From Palsa-504 sp963744005 (GTDB taxonomy: Bacteria > Actinomycetota > Actinomycetes > Streptosporangiales > Streptosporangiaceae), in contig CAVURU010000003.1 of the NCBI GenBank assembly GCA_963744005.1, forward strand, positions 2,976,001 to 3,040,000: a stretch of 64,000 nt of DNA, in the 5' to 3' direction. The notes beneath the pieces were generated by a model that saw nothing but the letters and a program-made list of their open reading frames with translations, was not told the DNA's origin and ran no database searches. The translations under genes were made by a program, and so were the position numbers. Positions within the stretch are counted from its first letter, which is position 1. The number at the start of each line of letters is the position of its first letter. Positions 53,431-63,051 of the stretch are shown here, piece by piece.

Positions 53431-54230
53431 TGCCCGGCCGGGCTGGCGCCACGGCACCGGGCCGGGACGTGTCCTCAGAGATCGCCTACCTGGCCCGGGC
53501 GCTGAAGGCCCCGTCGCTGGGCGGGGCGGTGGAACGGCTCGCCGAACGGGCCCGGGCCGAATCCTGGACCCATGAGGAGTTCCTGGCCGCCTGCCTGCAA
53601 CGCGAGGTCGCCGCCCGGGAGTCCCACGGCGGCGAGGGCCGTATCCGCGCCGCCCGGTTCCCAGCCCGCAAGTCGCTGGAAGACTTCGACTTCGATCACC
53701 AGCGGTCGCTGAAACGCGAGACCATCACCCACCTCGGCACCCTGGACTTCGTCACCGCGAAAGACAACGTGGTGTTCCTCGGGCCGCCCGGCACCGGCAA
53801 AACCCACCTGTCCACCGGGCTGGGCATCCGGGCCTGCCAGGCCGGGCACCGGGTCGCATTCGCCACCGCCTCACAGTGGGTCGCCCGGCTCACCGACGCC
53901 CACCACGCCGGCCGCCTCCAGGACGAACTCACCCGCCTGGGCCGCGTCCCGCTGCTGATCATCGACGAGGTCGGCTACATCCCCTTCGAAGCCGAGGCTG
54001 CCAACCTGTTCTTCCAGCTCGTCAGCTCCCGCTACGAGCGGGCCAGCCTCATCGTCACCTCCAACAAGCCGTTCGGCCGCTGGGGCGAAGTCTTCGGCGA
54101 CGACACCGTCGCCGCCGCCATGATCGACCGCCTCGTCCACCACGCCGAAGTCATCGCCCTCAAAGGAGACAGCTACCGCCTCAAAGACCGAGACCTCGGC
54201 CGCGTCCCCGCGGCCACCACCAGCAACTAA
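53430..54230 (+). CDS. istB: IS21-family helper ATPase IstB
   Basis: This 266-residue AAA+ protein starts at ATG 53430, overlapping the istA stop. It has the N-terminal helical part (ARALKAPSLGGAVERLAERA), the P-loop VVFLGPPGTGKTHLSTGLGI, Walker B LLIIDEVGYIPFEAEAANLF and sensor VTSNKPFGRWGEVFGDD. It is DnaA/DnaC-related and loads target DNA for IstA. All the motifs are intact, so the element is likely active or recently so. Confidence 0.95.
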   Translation: MPGRAGATAPGRDVSSEIAYLARALKAPSLGGAVERLAERARAESWTHEEFLAACLQREVAARESHGGEGRIRAARFPARKSLEDFDFDHQRSLKRETITHLGTLDFVTAKDNVVFLGPPGTGKTHLSTGLGIRACQAGHRVAFATASQWVARLTDAHHAGRLQDELTRLGRVPLLIIDEVGYIPFEAEAANLFFQLVSSRYERASLIVTSNKPFGRWGEVFGDDTVAAAMIDRLVHHAEVIALKGDSYRLKDRDLGRVPAATTSN

Positions 54231-54253
54231 AACACAACAATCACAGGGCAGGC

Positions 54254-54304
54254 GGGTCCATTTTCAGCCGCCGCAGCCGGGTCCACATTGGGCCGCCGTT
54301 GACA
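54254..54304 (-). repeat. IS21-type right terminal inverted repeat
   Basis: The complement of this 51-base end starts TGTCAACGGCGG and ends TGAAAATGGACCC. A second GTGGACCC-containing subrepeat lies inside it, as is typical of IS21 multiple terminal repeats. Confidence 0.8.
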
Positions 54305-54309
54305 GCTTC
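54305..54309. repeat. Target-site duplication, right copy
   Basis: GCTTC immediately follows the right end of the element and matches the five bases before the left end. Confidence 0.75.
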
Positions 54310-54682
54310 TAATCCGTAGTGATCTATAGGCGCGTTCATCACCTGCCTATCTGCTGGCTGGCCTGCCAGGACGTTGCTCATCGCTCAGCAGTGAGGAGCA
54401 TCATTGAGCGTTGCCTGAGGCCAGAATGTGGCCAGGCAGGTCCAACCATCACCGCCCGGTCAGTAGATTCCCGAGCGTCAGGCAAGGCTTGACGGCGACT
54501 TCTTCTTTATCAGGGAAGCATGGTCGTCGCGGTCACGTCCGGCGGCGTGACCAAACCCCGGGGCGGTTCACCGGCTTCACCCTGCTGCGCCACCGAATCC
54601 TGCTCGGCTGAGGCTACAAACCGTCACCACCGAAAATGCGACAGAGCCATTGCTGAGACAGTCCCGACGGCCAGGGCTCTAC
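54310..54682. other. Interval without a recognisable gene
   Basis: Between the IS element and the integrase remnant I see only short unrelated frames and low-similarity fragments. The base composition is mixed. The interval on the other side of the IS (51913-52130) is likewise empty; together they are probably degraded island DNA into which the IS inserted. Confidence 0.5.
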
Positions 54683-54885
54683 GTACACGATCTGCGTCAT
54701 AGGGCCGCGTGGTGTGGCTAGGTCCCAAGGTGGTGCAGCGAGTGCTGGGACATGCCACGGCGGCGATCACGATGGATCTGTACGGTCACCTGGTTGATGC
54801 CAACTTGCGGCAGGCCGCCCGGCAAGTTGGGACATGCCAGGGACATCTAAGCCGCCCGAGTCGCCCGTCGAAACGACGACAATGA
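54683..54885 (+). pseudogene. Tyrosine recombinase (phage-type integrase) C-terminal remnant
   Basis: One frame reads VHDLRHRAAW, the box II Arg region (HxLRH) of tyrosine recombinases. After a stop and frame change a second frame reads PKVVQRVLGHATAAITMDLY and GHLVDANLRQAARQ, the HxxH/Tyr end of the same protein family. About 15-20 codons between the two are missing, and the rest of the gene is absent upstream. The remnant lies 45 bases from tRNA-Thr, the usual place of an integrase in a tRNA-integrated element. Confidence 0.75.
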
Positions 54886-54928
54886 GGAGACCGGCTGAAA
54901 GGCCTGATGGCGAGCGGTTTCGGGGTGG

Positions 54929-55002
54929 AGCCGCCTATCGGAGTCGAACCGATGACCTACGCATTACGAGTGCGTCGCTCTAACCGACTGAGCTAAGGCG
55001 GC
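54929..55002 (-). tRNA. tRNA-Thr (anticodon CGT)
   Basis: The complement folds as a 74-base tRNA: acceptor GCCGCCT pairs with AGGCGGC, the D-arm contains AGCTCAGTCGGTTAGAGC, the anticodon stem ACGCA/TGCGT holds the loop CTCGTAA (anticodon CGT), and the T-arm is TCGGTTCGACTCCGA. The discriminator base is T, and CCA is not encoded. Its position beside an integrase remnant suggests it is an attachment site for a past integrative element. Confidence 0.95.
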
Positions 55003-55111
55003 GGGTCGCCCGGGACCGGGCAACTCGCAGAGTCTATCGGAAACCGGGGCCGGCGCAGGACCAGCCAGCCAAGACCCTCCGGGCCCAAAACCCGGACGTA
55101 CCATCCTGGGC

Positions 55112-55534
55112 GTGAGGCTAACGGAGGACGAGGCCCGGAGGCGGTTCGGGACGGTGCCGGTGGCGCGGCTGGCCACCGCCGACGGGCAGGGGCGGCCGCA
55201 CCTGGTGGTGATGACGTTCGCGGTGCAGGGGGACATGATCTTCTCGGCGGTGGATCAGAAGCCGAAGTCGGGAAGGAAACTCAGGCGGCTGCGGAACGTC
55301 GAGGCGAATCCGCAGGTGGCGCTGCTGGCCGATGAGTACGGCGAGGACTGGGACGCGCTGTGGTGGGCGCGGGCCGACGGGCGGGCGGTGGTGCTGACCG
55401 ACCCTGGGGAGATGGCCGGGGCGCTGGGGCTGCTGGTGGCCCGGTACGCGCAGTACCAGGAGGCGCCGCCGACGGGACCGGTGCTGGCGGTCACGGTGCA
55501 GCGGTGGTCGGGGTGGGCGGCATCGGCGGGCTGA
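55112..55534 (+). CDS. PPOX-class F420-dependent oxidoreductase (TIGR03668 type)
   Basis: The 140-residue protein starts at GTG 55112. It contains LTEDEARRRFGTVPVARLAT, GRPHLVVMTFAVQGDMIFSA, KPKSGRKLRRLRNVEANPQV and the family motif YGEDWDALWWARADGRAVVL, a layout characteristic of F420-binding split-barrel proteins of actinomycetes. It may reduce a small molecule or serve cofactor biology. It lies between tRNA-Thr and ricT, and is convergent with ricT. Confidence 0.9.
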   Translation: MRLTEDEARRRFGTVPVARLATADGQGRPHLVVMTFAVQGDMIFSAVDQKPKSGRKLRRLRNVEANPQVALLADEYGEDWDALWWARADGRAVVLTDPGEMAGALGLLVARYAQYQEAPPTGPVLAVTVQRWSGWAASAG

Positions 55535-55572
55535 GAGCGATTGTGCGGCGGTGAGGGCGGGAACCGTTCGGC

Positions 55573-56412
55573 CTAATGGTCTTCTGGCTTGGGGTGGTAC
55601 ATCTGCTCGTAGGCCTGGCGGGAGCCGCAGACGCTGGCCTTGGGGCAGGCGCAAGCCTTGCCGTCGGCGGCCAGCTTGACCACGATCTTGTCGGCGGGGA
55701 CGCTGTGGCTCAGCACCGTGCCGGGGCCCTCGGGGGTGGTGACGGAGGCGCCGACGGGCGGGGCGTCCTTGCGGAACTCCTGATACAGCGGGTGCTCGTA
55801 CTTCAGGCAGCACATCAGGCGGCCGCACGCCCCGGCGATGCGCAGCGGGTTGACCGGGAGGTCCTGGTCCTTGGCCATCCGGACCGAGACGGGCTCGAAG
55901 TCCTTGAGGAAGGTGGAGCAGCACAGGTCGCGGCCGCACGGGCCGATGCCGCCCTGCAGGCGGGCCTCGTCGCGGGGGCCGATCTGGCGCAGTTCCACCC
56001 GGGCCTTCAGGCGGCCGCCCAGGTCGCGGACCAGGGCCCGGAAGTCGACCCGGTGCGGGGCGCTGAAGTAGACGATGAAGACGTTGTCCTCGCTGAGCCA
56101 GTCCACCGCGGTGACCTTCATGGGCAGCTGGTGCTCGCGGATGAGACGGCGGGCGGCAAGCCGGCCTTCGGCCCGGCGGCGGCGGTTGTCCTCGTCCCGG
56201 GCCAGGTCAGCATCGGTGGCCAGGCCCTCGCAGACGGGCAGCCCGTCGATGTCGTCCGAGACCCACTGCGGGGCCCAGACGCACTCGGCGACCTCGGGGC
56301 CGGAGTCGGTGGGGACGAGGACCTTGTCCCCGATGGCCGGTTCGTGCGCGCCCGGATCGAGGTAGTACAGCCGCCCGTAGCGCTCGAAGCTCACCGCCAT
56401 CATCATGCCCAT
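55573..56412 (-). CDS. ricT: PSP1 domain protein RicT (YaaT)
   Basis: The 279-residue protein starts at ATG 56412 or a later Met. It has the PSP1 core VFIVYFSAPHRVDFRALVRD, the redox/Fe-S cysteine segments GGIGPCGRDLCCSTF and AGACGRLMCCLKYEHPLYQE, and the C-terminal CACPKASVCGS. In Bacillus RicT is part of the Y-complex that affects RNA maturation and development. In actinomycetes it commonly sits next to holB and tmk, as here. It is the third gene after tmk and holB in one direction. Confidence 0.92.
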   Translation of the reverse strand: MGMMMAVSFERYGRLYYLDPGAHEPAIGDKVLVPTDSGPEVAECVWAPQWVSDDIDGLPVCEGLATDADLARDEDNRRRRAEGRLAARRLIREHQLPMKVTAVDWLSEDNVFIVYFSAPHRVDFRALVRDLGGRLKARVELRQIGPRDEARLQGGIGPCGRDLCCSTFLKDFEPVSVRMAKDQDLPVNPLRIAGACGRLMCCLKYEHPLYQEFRKDAPPVGASVTTPEGPGTVLSHSVPADKIVVKLAADGKACACPKASVCGSRQAYEQMYHPKPEDH

Positions 56413-56459
56413 TTAGCCAGACTAACGGTCTGACGGCCCGGGACAAGGGGGGCGGGGGA

Positions 56460-57734
56460 TCAGCCTTCGACCAGGGCGAGGGTCATTTCCTCGACGGCGA
56501 GCAAGGGGGCGACATTCAGGGGGAGCCGCTCGCGGCAGTGCATGATGGCCTGCAGGCGGCGCAGGGTGGCTTCCGGGGTGGCGGCGCGGGCGAGCTGGCG
56601 CAGGTCGTTCTCGCGGTCGCCGTTGGCCAGCTCGACGTCGGCGCCGAGCTGCACCATGAGCACGTCGCGGTAGAACATGGCCAGGTCGAGCAGGGCCTGG
56701 TCCAGGGTGTCCCGCTTGACCCTGGTAGTCCGGGACTTCTGCCGGTCCTCGAGGTCCTTCATGGCGCCGGCCATGCCGCGCAGGGCCTTGGCCACGCCCT
56801 TGCCGGTGGAGCCCTCGCCGTACGCGCGGCGCAGCGCCTGCCGCTCGGGATCATCGAGTTCCTCGGTGACGGCCTTGGCCTCTTCCTCAGCCGTCTTGAC
56901 CAGGGCGGCGGCGGCCGACAGGGCCGGGCCGAGCGAGGTGACCTGGAGCGGGACGCGGAGCACGTCGGCGCGCCGCCCGGCGGCCGAGGGGTCCAGGGCC
57001 AGACGCCGGGCGCGGCCCACGTGTCCCTGCGCCGCGCGGGCCGCGGCCAGCGCGGCGGCGGGATCGATACCGTCCCGCGTGATGAGTACCTTAGCCACCG
57101 CGGCCGAGGCGGGCACGACAAGCGAGACAACCCGGCAGCGTGATCTGATCGTCGGGACCAGGTCCTCCGACGACGGCGCGCAGAGCAGCCAGACGGTCCG
57201 GGGAACCGGCTCCTCGATGGCCTTGAGCAGCGCGTTGGCGGCCTGCTCGGTGCACCGGTCGGCATCCTCGAAGACGACGACCTGCCAGCGCCCGCCGGCT
57301 GGGGCGCCAGCCGCGCGCAGGACCAGCTCGCGGGTCTGCTTGACGCCGTAGGACAGGCCCTCCGGCTTGACCAGCATCATGTCGGCGTGCGTCCCGGCCT
57401 GGACCTGGCGGCAGGAGTTGCAGTGGCCGCAGCCGCCGGACGGGCAGAGGAGGGCGGCGGCGAAGGCGCGGGCCGCGACCGAGCGGCCGGAGCCCGGCGG
57501 GCCGGTGAACAGCCAGGCGTGGGTCATGGCGCCGGGATCGGGGCGCCGGCCGGCCAGCACGGCCTCGGCGGCGGCCGCGGCCCGGGACAGCTGGGTGACG
57601 ACGGCGTCCTGGCCGGTCAGGTCGGCGAATACGCCGGGGGCTTCGGCGGGGGTGGCTCCGGGGTGGCTGACCCGGTCGCCGGCGTGCTCGGGCACGCTGG
57701 CCTGGCTGTCGGCACGCGCCGCGGCGGCGGTCAT
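56460..57734 (-). CDS. holB: DNA polymerase III subunit delta'
   Basis: The 424-residue clamp-loader subunit has the AAA+ elements VFADLTGQDAVVTQLSRAAA, AWLFTGPPGSGRSVAARAFA (a modified P-loop), the zinc ribbon CPSGGCGHCNSCRQVQAGTH, VVVFEDADRCTEQAANALLK and LVPTIRSRCR with the SRC motif. It helps open and load the sliding clamp at replication forks. The ATG at 57734 overlaps the tmk stop (ATGA), giving coupled translation. Confidence 0.95.
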   Translation of the reverse strand: MTAAAARADSQASVPEHAGDRVSHPGATPAEAPGVFADLTGQDAVVTQLSRAAAAAEAVLAGRRPDPGAMTHAWLFTGPPGSGRSVAARAFAAALLCPSGGCGHCNSCRQVQAGTHADMMLVKPEGLSYGVKQTRELVLRAAGAPAGGRWQVVVFEDADRCTEQAANALLKAIEEPVPRTVWLLCAPSSEDLVPTIRSRCRVVSLVVPASAAVAKVLITRDGIDPAAALAAARAAQGHVGRARRLALDPSAAGRRADVLRVPLQVTSLGPALSAAAALVKTAEEEAKAVTEELDDPERQALRRAYGEGSTGKGVAKALRGMAGAMKDLEDRQKSRTTRVKRDTLDQALLDLAMFYRDVLMVQLGADVELANGDRENDLRQLARAATPEATLRRLQAIMHCRERLPLNVAPLLAVEEMTLALVEG

Positions 57735-59884
57735 GAGACTTCTTCGCGGATGGCGGGGAAGTCGCCGGTGGCGGCTTCGGCGACGGACGGGACGGGGTCG
57801 GGGAGCAGGCCGCGGATCCGGTCCTGGATGTCCCGGGTGATCTCCTCGGCGGGCCGGTCGGCGTTCAGGATCAGGTAGTGGTCCGGGTCGCCGTGGGCCA
57901 GGGCCAGGAAGCCGGCCCGGACCCGGAGGTGGAACTCGGCGGGCTCGGCTTCCAGCCGGTCAGCCGAACGGGCCCGGCGGCGCAAGCCGTCCAGCGGGTC
58001 CATGTCGAGCAGGATGGTCAGGTCCGGGACGCGGCCGCCGGTGGCCCAGGAGTTGATCCGGGCGATCTCCTCGACGGGCAGGTCGCGGCCCGCGCCCTGG
58101 TAGGCGAGCGAGGAGTCGACGTACCGGTCGGTGATGACGATGGCCCCGCGCTCCAGGGCCGGGCCGATGACGGTGGCGACGTGCTCGGCGCGGTCCGCGG
58201 CGTACATCAGGGTCTCGGCCCGGGCCGTCATGCCGGCGTGCGCGGTGTCCAGCAGCAGGGCCCGCAGCCGCATGCCGACCTTGGTCGCGCCGGGCTCCCG
58301 GGTGGTCTCCACGTCGTAGCCGAGCTCGCGCAGCCAGATCGAGGTCAGCCGGGCCTGGGTCGTCTTGCCCGAGCCCTCGCCGCCCTCGAAGGCGATGAGC
58401 AGGCCGGACGGCGCGGGCGGCGACGCGCCCCGGTCCGGGTGGTCCTGGCCGGGCACCGGGGCGAACGGCTCGTGCCGGAGGGCGGAGATCAGGTCCTCGC
58501 GCAGCGGCACGCCCTTGCGGTCGTCCATCATCCGGTAGGAGGCGACGCCGAGGACGACGGCGAGCACGGCGGCGATCAGGATGACGACGTTCTGCCCGGC
58601 CGAGGCGTAGACGACGTTGCCGATCTTCACGCTGCCCGAGCCGCTGGCCTCGGAGATGAGCTTGGTGAAGGCCACGGACAGGAACGGCACCACGGCGATG
58701 ACCAGGAACAGGATGACCTGGATGGAGGACTGGAAGAAGGCGAAGACCCGGCCGCGGGTGTCGTCGTCCACCTCCAGCCCGACGATGGTGAAGCCGGTGG
58801 CGTAGCCGATGCCGGACAGCGCGCCGATGAGCACGACGAACAGGGTGACCAGGGCCAGGTTGGGGACCAGGGCGAGCAGGGCGAGCGGCACGGCGCCGCC
58901 GATGATGGACAGGCCGAACAGCCGCTTGAGGCTGAAGCCGTGCAGCAGCCGCGGGCCGACGGCCATGCCCAGGGCCATGCCGATGAAGATGGCCGCGAAG
59001 ACCAGGCCCCAGCCCGCGCTGCCGCCGTGCAGGGTGTCGACCACATAGGTGTAGCCCAGGCCGATGACCACGCCGGCCGCGACGAAGCCGCCGATCATGC
59101 CGATCATCAGGCCGCGGACGACCGCGTTGCGGCCGATGAACTTCCAGCCCTCCCAGATCGACTTGGCCGTGGACGGGACCGAGATCTTCTCGCTGGCGTT
59201 CCGCTTGGGGATCTCGCGGATGAAGTAGACGGTGGCCGCGGAGACGAAGTAGGAGGCGGCGTTGAAGTACAGGGCCAGGTCGACGTTGCTGGCGTGGAAG
59301 AGCGGGGTGACCCGGCTCAGCCCCTCGCTGACCAGGGCGAGCACGCTGAACAGGCCGGCGGCCAGCGGCGCGGTGGCGTAGGTGCCGACCAGGCTGAGCT
59401 GGTTGGCCCGTTCCAGCTTGTCCTTGGGGACCAGGTTGGGCACCGACGCGGAGGTGGCCGGGATCCAGAACTGGGTGACCACGCCGGCCAGGAACTTGGC
59501 CGCGTAGATCCAGGTCAGGCTGGGGAACAGGGGGATGGACAGGAAGAGCAGACCGCGGATGACGTCGCCGACGATCATGGTGATGCGGCGGTCCAGCCGG
59601 TCGGCCAGCGCCCCGGCCAGCGGGCCGAAGAGCAGGGCGGGCAGCAGCGTGGCCAGCCAGACCCCGCCGACGGCGGAGGTCTTGGCCACCGTCGCCGCCG
59701 GAGGCCGAGCGACGGGGCCGGCGCAGGTCAGCGCGACGATGCTGAGCCAGTCACCCAGGCTGGACAGGGACAGCGAGATCCACAGCCGCCGGAACGGCTT
59801 GATGGCCAGCACGCCCGGCTCGCGGGCATGGTGCCGCCGCGCGGCGCCGCGCCCGGGATGCCCCCGGTCGGCTCCGCGCTGCAT
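57731..59884 (-). CDS. tmk: Thymidylate kinase fused to an N-terminal MFS-like membrane domain
   Basis: The 717-residue protein begins with a 430-residue MFS-type membrane domain (FRRLWISLSLSSLGDWLSIV, AGALADRLDRRITMIVGDV) and has about twelve helices. The C-terminal 215 residues form a dTMP kinase with the P-loop LIAFEGGEGSGKTTQARLTS, DR-type VITDRYVDSSLAYQGAG and a lid region RRRARSADRLEAEP. It makes dTDP for DNA synthesis. The transporter fusion is known in Streptomyces and relatives; its purpose is not understood. The start lies beside GGGGAGA, and a later start is possible. Confidence 0.93.
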   Translation of the reverse strand: MQRGADRGHPGRGAARRHHAREPGVLAIKPFRRLWISLSLSSLGDWLSIVALTCAGPVARPPAATVAKTSAVGGVWLATLLPALLFGPLAGALADRLDRRITMIVGDVIRGLLFLSIPLFPSLTWIYAAKFLAGVVTQFWIPATSASVPNLVPKDKLERANQLSLVGTYATAPLAAGLFSVLALVSEGLSRVTPLFHASNVDLALYFNAASYFVSAATVYFIREIPKRNASEKISVPSTAKSIWEGWKFIGRNAVVRGLMIGMIGGFVAAGVVIGLGYTYVVDTLHGGSAGWGLVFAAIFIGMALGMAVGPRLLHGFSLKRLFGLSIIGGAVPLALLALVPNLALVTLFVVLIGALSGIGYATGFTIVGLEVDDDTRGRVFAFFQSSIQVILFLVIAVVPFLSVAFTKLISEASGSGSVKIGNVVYASAGQNVVILIAAVLAVVLGVASYRMMDDRKGVPLREDLISALRHEPFAPVPGQDHPDRGASPPAPSGLLIAFEGGEGSGKTTQARLTSIWLRELGYDVETTREPGATKVGMRLRALLLDTAHAGMTARAETLMYAADRAEHVATVIGPALERGAIVITDRYVDSSLAYQGAGRDLPVEEIARINSWATGGRVPDLTILLDMDPLDGLRRRARSADRLEAEPAEFHLRVRAGFLALAHGDPDHYLILNADRPAEEITRDIQDRIRGLLPDPVPSVAEAATGDFPAIREEVS

Positions 59885-60005
59885 TCTCCCCGGCGCGGAA
59901 GTTCACGGCGTAAGCGTATCGGCACTGGTGGCCGCATAGCTGATTAGTCCCTGATCGTGATTTGCGCCTCGGCCATCGGTGCCCTTACTGCGGTGGATCG
60001 GTCAA

Positions 60006-62881
60006 TCAAGACCCTTTTGAAGCTGAACGGCTGGTGGTGCCGGTCTTCTTCCGGGTCGTGGTGGTCTTCTTGGCCGTGGCCGCCTTCTTGGGCGTCGAGG
60101 CGCGGCTGGCCGGGGCCCGGCGGCGGGTGGCGGGGGCGGCGTCCCGCCGGTCGGCGAGCAGCTCGGCGGCCCGCTGGACGGTGATCGACTCGACCTCGTC
60201 GCCCTTGCGCAGCGAGGCGTTGGTCTCGCCGTCGGTGACGTAGGGGCCGAACCGGCCGTCCTTGATGACCATGGGCTTGCCGGTGGCCGGGTCGTCGCCG
60301 AGCTCGCGCAGCGGCGGGGTGGCCTGGCGGGCGCCGCGGCCGCGGGCCTTGGGCTGGGCGAACAGGTCCTTGGCCTCGGCCAGGGTCAGGGTGAAGAGCT
60401 GCTCCTCGGACTCCAGCGACCGGCTGTCGGAGCCCTTCTTGACGTAGGGGCCGTACCGGCCGTTCTGCACGGTGATCGGCCTCGTCGTCCAGCTCGCCCA
60501 GCTCGCGGGGCAGGCTGAGCAGCTTCAGCGCGTCGTCCAGGGTGACGGTGTCCAGGTCCATGGACTTGAGCAGGGACGCGGTCCGCGGCTTGGCCGAGGC
60601 GGGCGCGCCCTCGGGCAGCTGCTCGGTCACGTACGGGCCGAACCGGCCGCCCTTGGCCACCAGCTGGTGGCCGCTGACCGGGTCGGTGCCCAGCTGCGCG
60701 CTCGCCGGAGGGCTGGCTGAACAGCTCCTCGGCCTTCTCGATGGTCAGCTCGTCGGGGGCCATGTCCTCGGGGACGTTGACCCGCTGCCCGTCGCGCTCC
60801 AGGTAGGGGCCGTAGCGGCCGACCCGGACGACGATGTCGGAGCCAGCCAGCGGGAAGGAGCTGACGTCCCGGGCGTCGATGTCACCGATGTTGCCGACCA
60901 GCGACTTCAGGCCGGGACCGGAGTCGGCGTCCTGGGGCGCCCCGTCGGGGCTGGCGGCCTGGGATCCGTCGCCGTTGCCGCCGAAGTAGAAGCGGCGCAG
61001 CCAGGGCACCCGCTCGCTCTCGCCGCGGGCGATGGCGTCCAGGACGTCTTCCATCCGGGCGGTGAACTCGTAGTCGACGAGCTGGCCGAAGTGCCGCTCG
61101 AGCAGGGTGACGACGGCGAAGGCCAGGTAGGAGGGCACCAGCGCGGTGCCCTTCTTGAACACGTAGCCGCGGTCCAGGATGGTGCCGATGATCGAGGCGT
61201 AGGTGGACGGCCGGCCGATCTCCCGGTCCTCCAGCTCCTTGACCAGCGAGGCCTCGGTGTAGCGGGCCGGCGGCCGGGTGGCGTGCTCGGCCGGGGCCAG
61301 CCGCAGCACGTCCAGCGGGTCGCGCTCGGCCAGCGGCGGCAGCCGGCGCTCGCGGTCGTCGCGGTCGGCGTTCGGGTCGTCGGCGCCCTCGACGTAGGCC
61401 TTGAGGAAGCCGTAGAAGTTGATGACCTTGCCGGTGGCGGCGAACTCGGCTCTGCTCGCCGGCGCTGGAGGCGCCCGCGACCCGGACCGATACCGACTCG
61501 CCGGTGGCGTCCTTCATCTGGGAGGCGACGGTGCGCTGCCAGATCAGCTCGTACAGGCGGCGCTCGTCGGACGACAGCGCCTCGCGGGCGACCTGGGCCG
61601 GGGTGCGGAAGCTGTCCCCGGCCGGGCGGATGGCCTCGTGCGCCTCCTGGGCGTTCTTGACCTTGCTGGCGTAGGTCCGCGGCGCGTCCGGGACGTAGGA
61701 GTCGCCGTACAGCTCGGCGGCCTGCTTGCGGGCCGCGTTGATGGCGGTCTGCGAGAGCGTCACCGAGTCGGTCCGCATATAGGTGATGTAGCCGTTCTCG
61801 TACAGCCGCTGGGCCACCGACATGGTGTGCTTGGCCGAGAAGCCGAGCTTGCGCGAGGCTTCCTGCTGCAGCGTGGTGGTCCGGAACGGGGCGTACGGCG
61901 AGCGCCGGTACGGCTTGCGCTCGACGCTGGAGACGGCGAAGGTCGCGCCCTCCAGCCGCCCGGCCAGGGCGGCGGCGGCCGCGGCGTCCAGGTGCAGGAC
62001 GTCGGCGCCGCGCAGCTCGCCGGCGGCGGTGAAGTCGCGGCCCTGGGCGACCCGGCGGCCGTCCACGCTGACCAGGCTGGCGGTGAAGCTGGTCGGGTCA
62101 TCGACGTCGGGCTGTGCCGTGCTGCGGCGGTGGCGAACTCGGCCTCCAGGTCGGCGTAGGAGGCGGCGCGGAAGGCGATCCGCTCCCGCTCCCGGTCCAC
62201 GACCAGCCGGGTGGCGACCGACTGCACGCGGCCGGCCGACAGCCGGGGCATGACCTTCTTCCACAGCACGGGCGAGACCTCGTAGCCGTACAGCCGGTCC
62301 AGCACGCGGCGGGCCTGGTAGGCGTCGACCAGGCCCTCGTCGACCTGGCGCGGGTTGGCGATGGCCCGGGCGATGGCCTCCGGGGTGATCTCGTGGAAGA
62401 CCATCCGGCTGTGCGGGACCTTGGGCTTGAGCTCCTCGAGCAGGTGCCAGGCGATGGCCTCGCCCTCGCGGTCTTCATCAGTGGCCAGCAGGAGCTCGTC
62501 GGCGTCCTTCAGCAGGCTCTTGAGCTTGGCCACCTGCTGCCGCTTGTCCGCGGCCACGACGTACAGCGGCTCGAAGTTCTCGTCCACGTTGACGCCGAGG
62601 CGGGCCCACGGCTCACCGCGGTACTTGGCCGGGATCTCGGCCGCCCGGTCGGGCATGTCGCGGATGTGGCCGACGCTGGACTCGACCACGTAGCCGTTAC
62701 CCAGGTAGCCGGCGATGGTCCGGGCCTTGGACGGCGACTCGACGATGACCAGCTTGGTGCCGCCGCCGCCGCCGTTGGCCGGCGCGGTCGCGGCCGCAGC
62801 GGCGCGGCCGCCGGTCTTGGCCTTGGCGGCCGTCCGGCCGGTACCCGTCTTCGGCTTAGCCGTTCCTGTCCTTGGTGGCAC
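60006..62881 (-). CDS. topA: DNA topoisomerase I (four frameshifts in this sequence)
   Basis: The gene is read from GTG 62881 to the stop at 60006, about 958 residues after correction. It has the TOPRIM domain (TKLVIVESPSKARTIAGYLG, LLATDEDREGEAIAWHLLEE), the catalytic Tyr region NGYITYMRTDS, DAPRTYASKVKNAQEAHEAI and a GRPSTYASIIGTILDRGYV segment. Repeated C-terminal domains of the RFGPYV/GRYGPYV type and a Lys-rich tail (TPKKAATAKKTTTTRKK) follow. Breaks are near 62110, 61448, 60707 and 60475. Each is repaired by one base and both sides are conserved. Type IA topoisomerase relaxes negative supercoils and is normally essential. Confidence 0.95.
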
Positions 62882-63016
62882 GCTGTTCCTGTCCTCGCCT
62901 TCGCGCCAACCGTCTTCCGTATCGGCGGTTGTTGCGCCCTTCAGCTGTAACCGTCGGCCCGGCTCGGTGTGTTCCCTGGGCCTCCTGGCCTAAGGCGGAG
63001 ATTCTGTCACCACCGG

Positions 63017-63044
63017 TTGAATCTACGGTGAACTGAAGCACAAT
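63017..63044 (+). promoter_or_regulatory. Promoter candidate for the DUF5703 gene
   Basis: TTGAAT and CACAAT are separated by 16 bases, and the second hexamer lies 7 bases before the ATG at 63052. This fits a housekeeping promoter giving a leaderless transcript, divergent from topA. Confidence 0.35.
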
Positions 63045-63051
63045 AGGACCG

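Larger units (their letters stand above)
52131..54304. mobile_element. Complete IS21-family insertion sequence
   Basis: The element is 2174 bases. Its outer 51 bases at each end align without gaps, beginning TGTC and sharing CGGCGG and TGAAAATGGACCC, in inverted orientation. It carries istA and istB with a TGATG junction and is flanked by direct copies of GCTTC. All parts needed for transposition look present. Its coding GC content is like the core genes and higher than that of the island it sits in. Confidence 0.88.

Noticed and set aside
54411..54611. A 66-codon frame between the IS element and tRNA-Thr
   Set aside because: No ribosome-binding site, no recognisable domain and mixed codon use; it is treated as degraded DNA.
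60006..62881. Programmed ribosomal frameshifting in topA
   Set aside because: Four separate breaks of both signs without slippery-site and structure pairing are far more likely to be base errors; topA is not known to use recoding.
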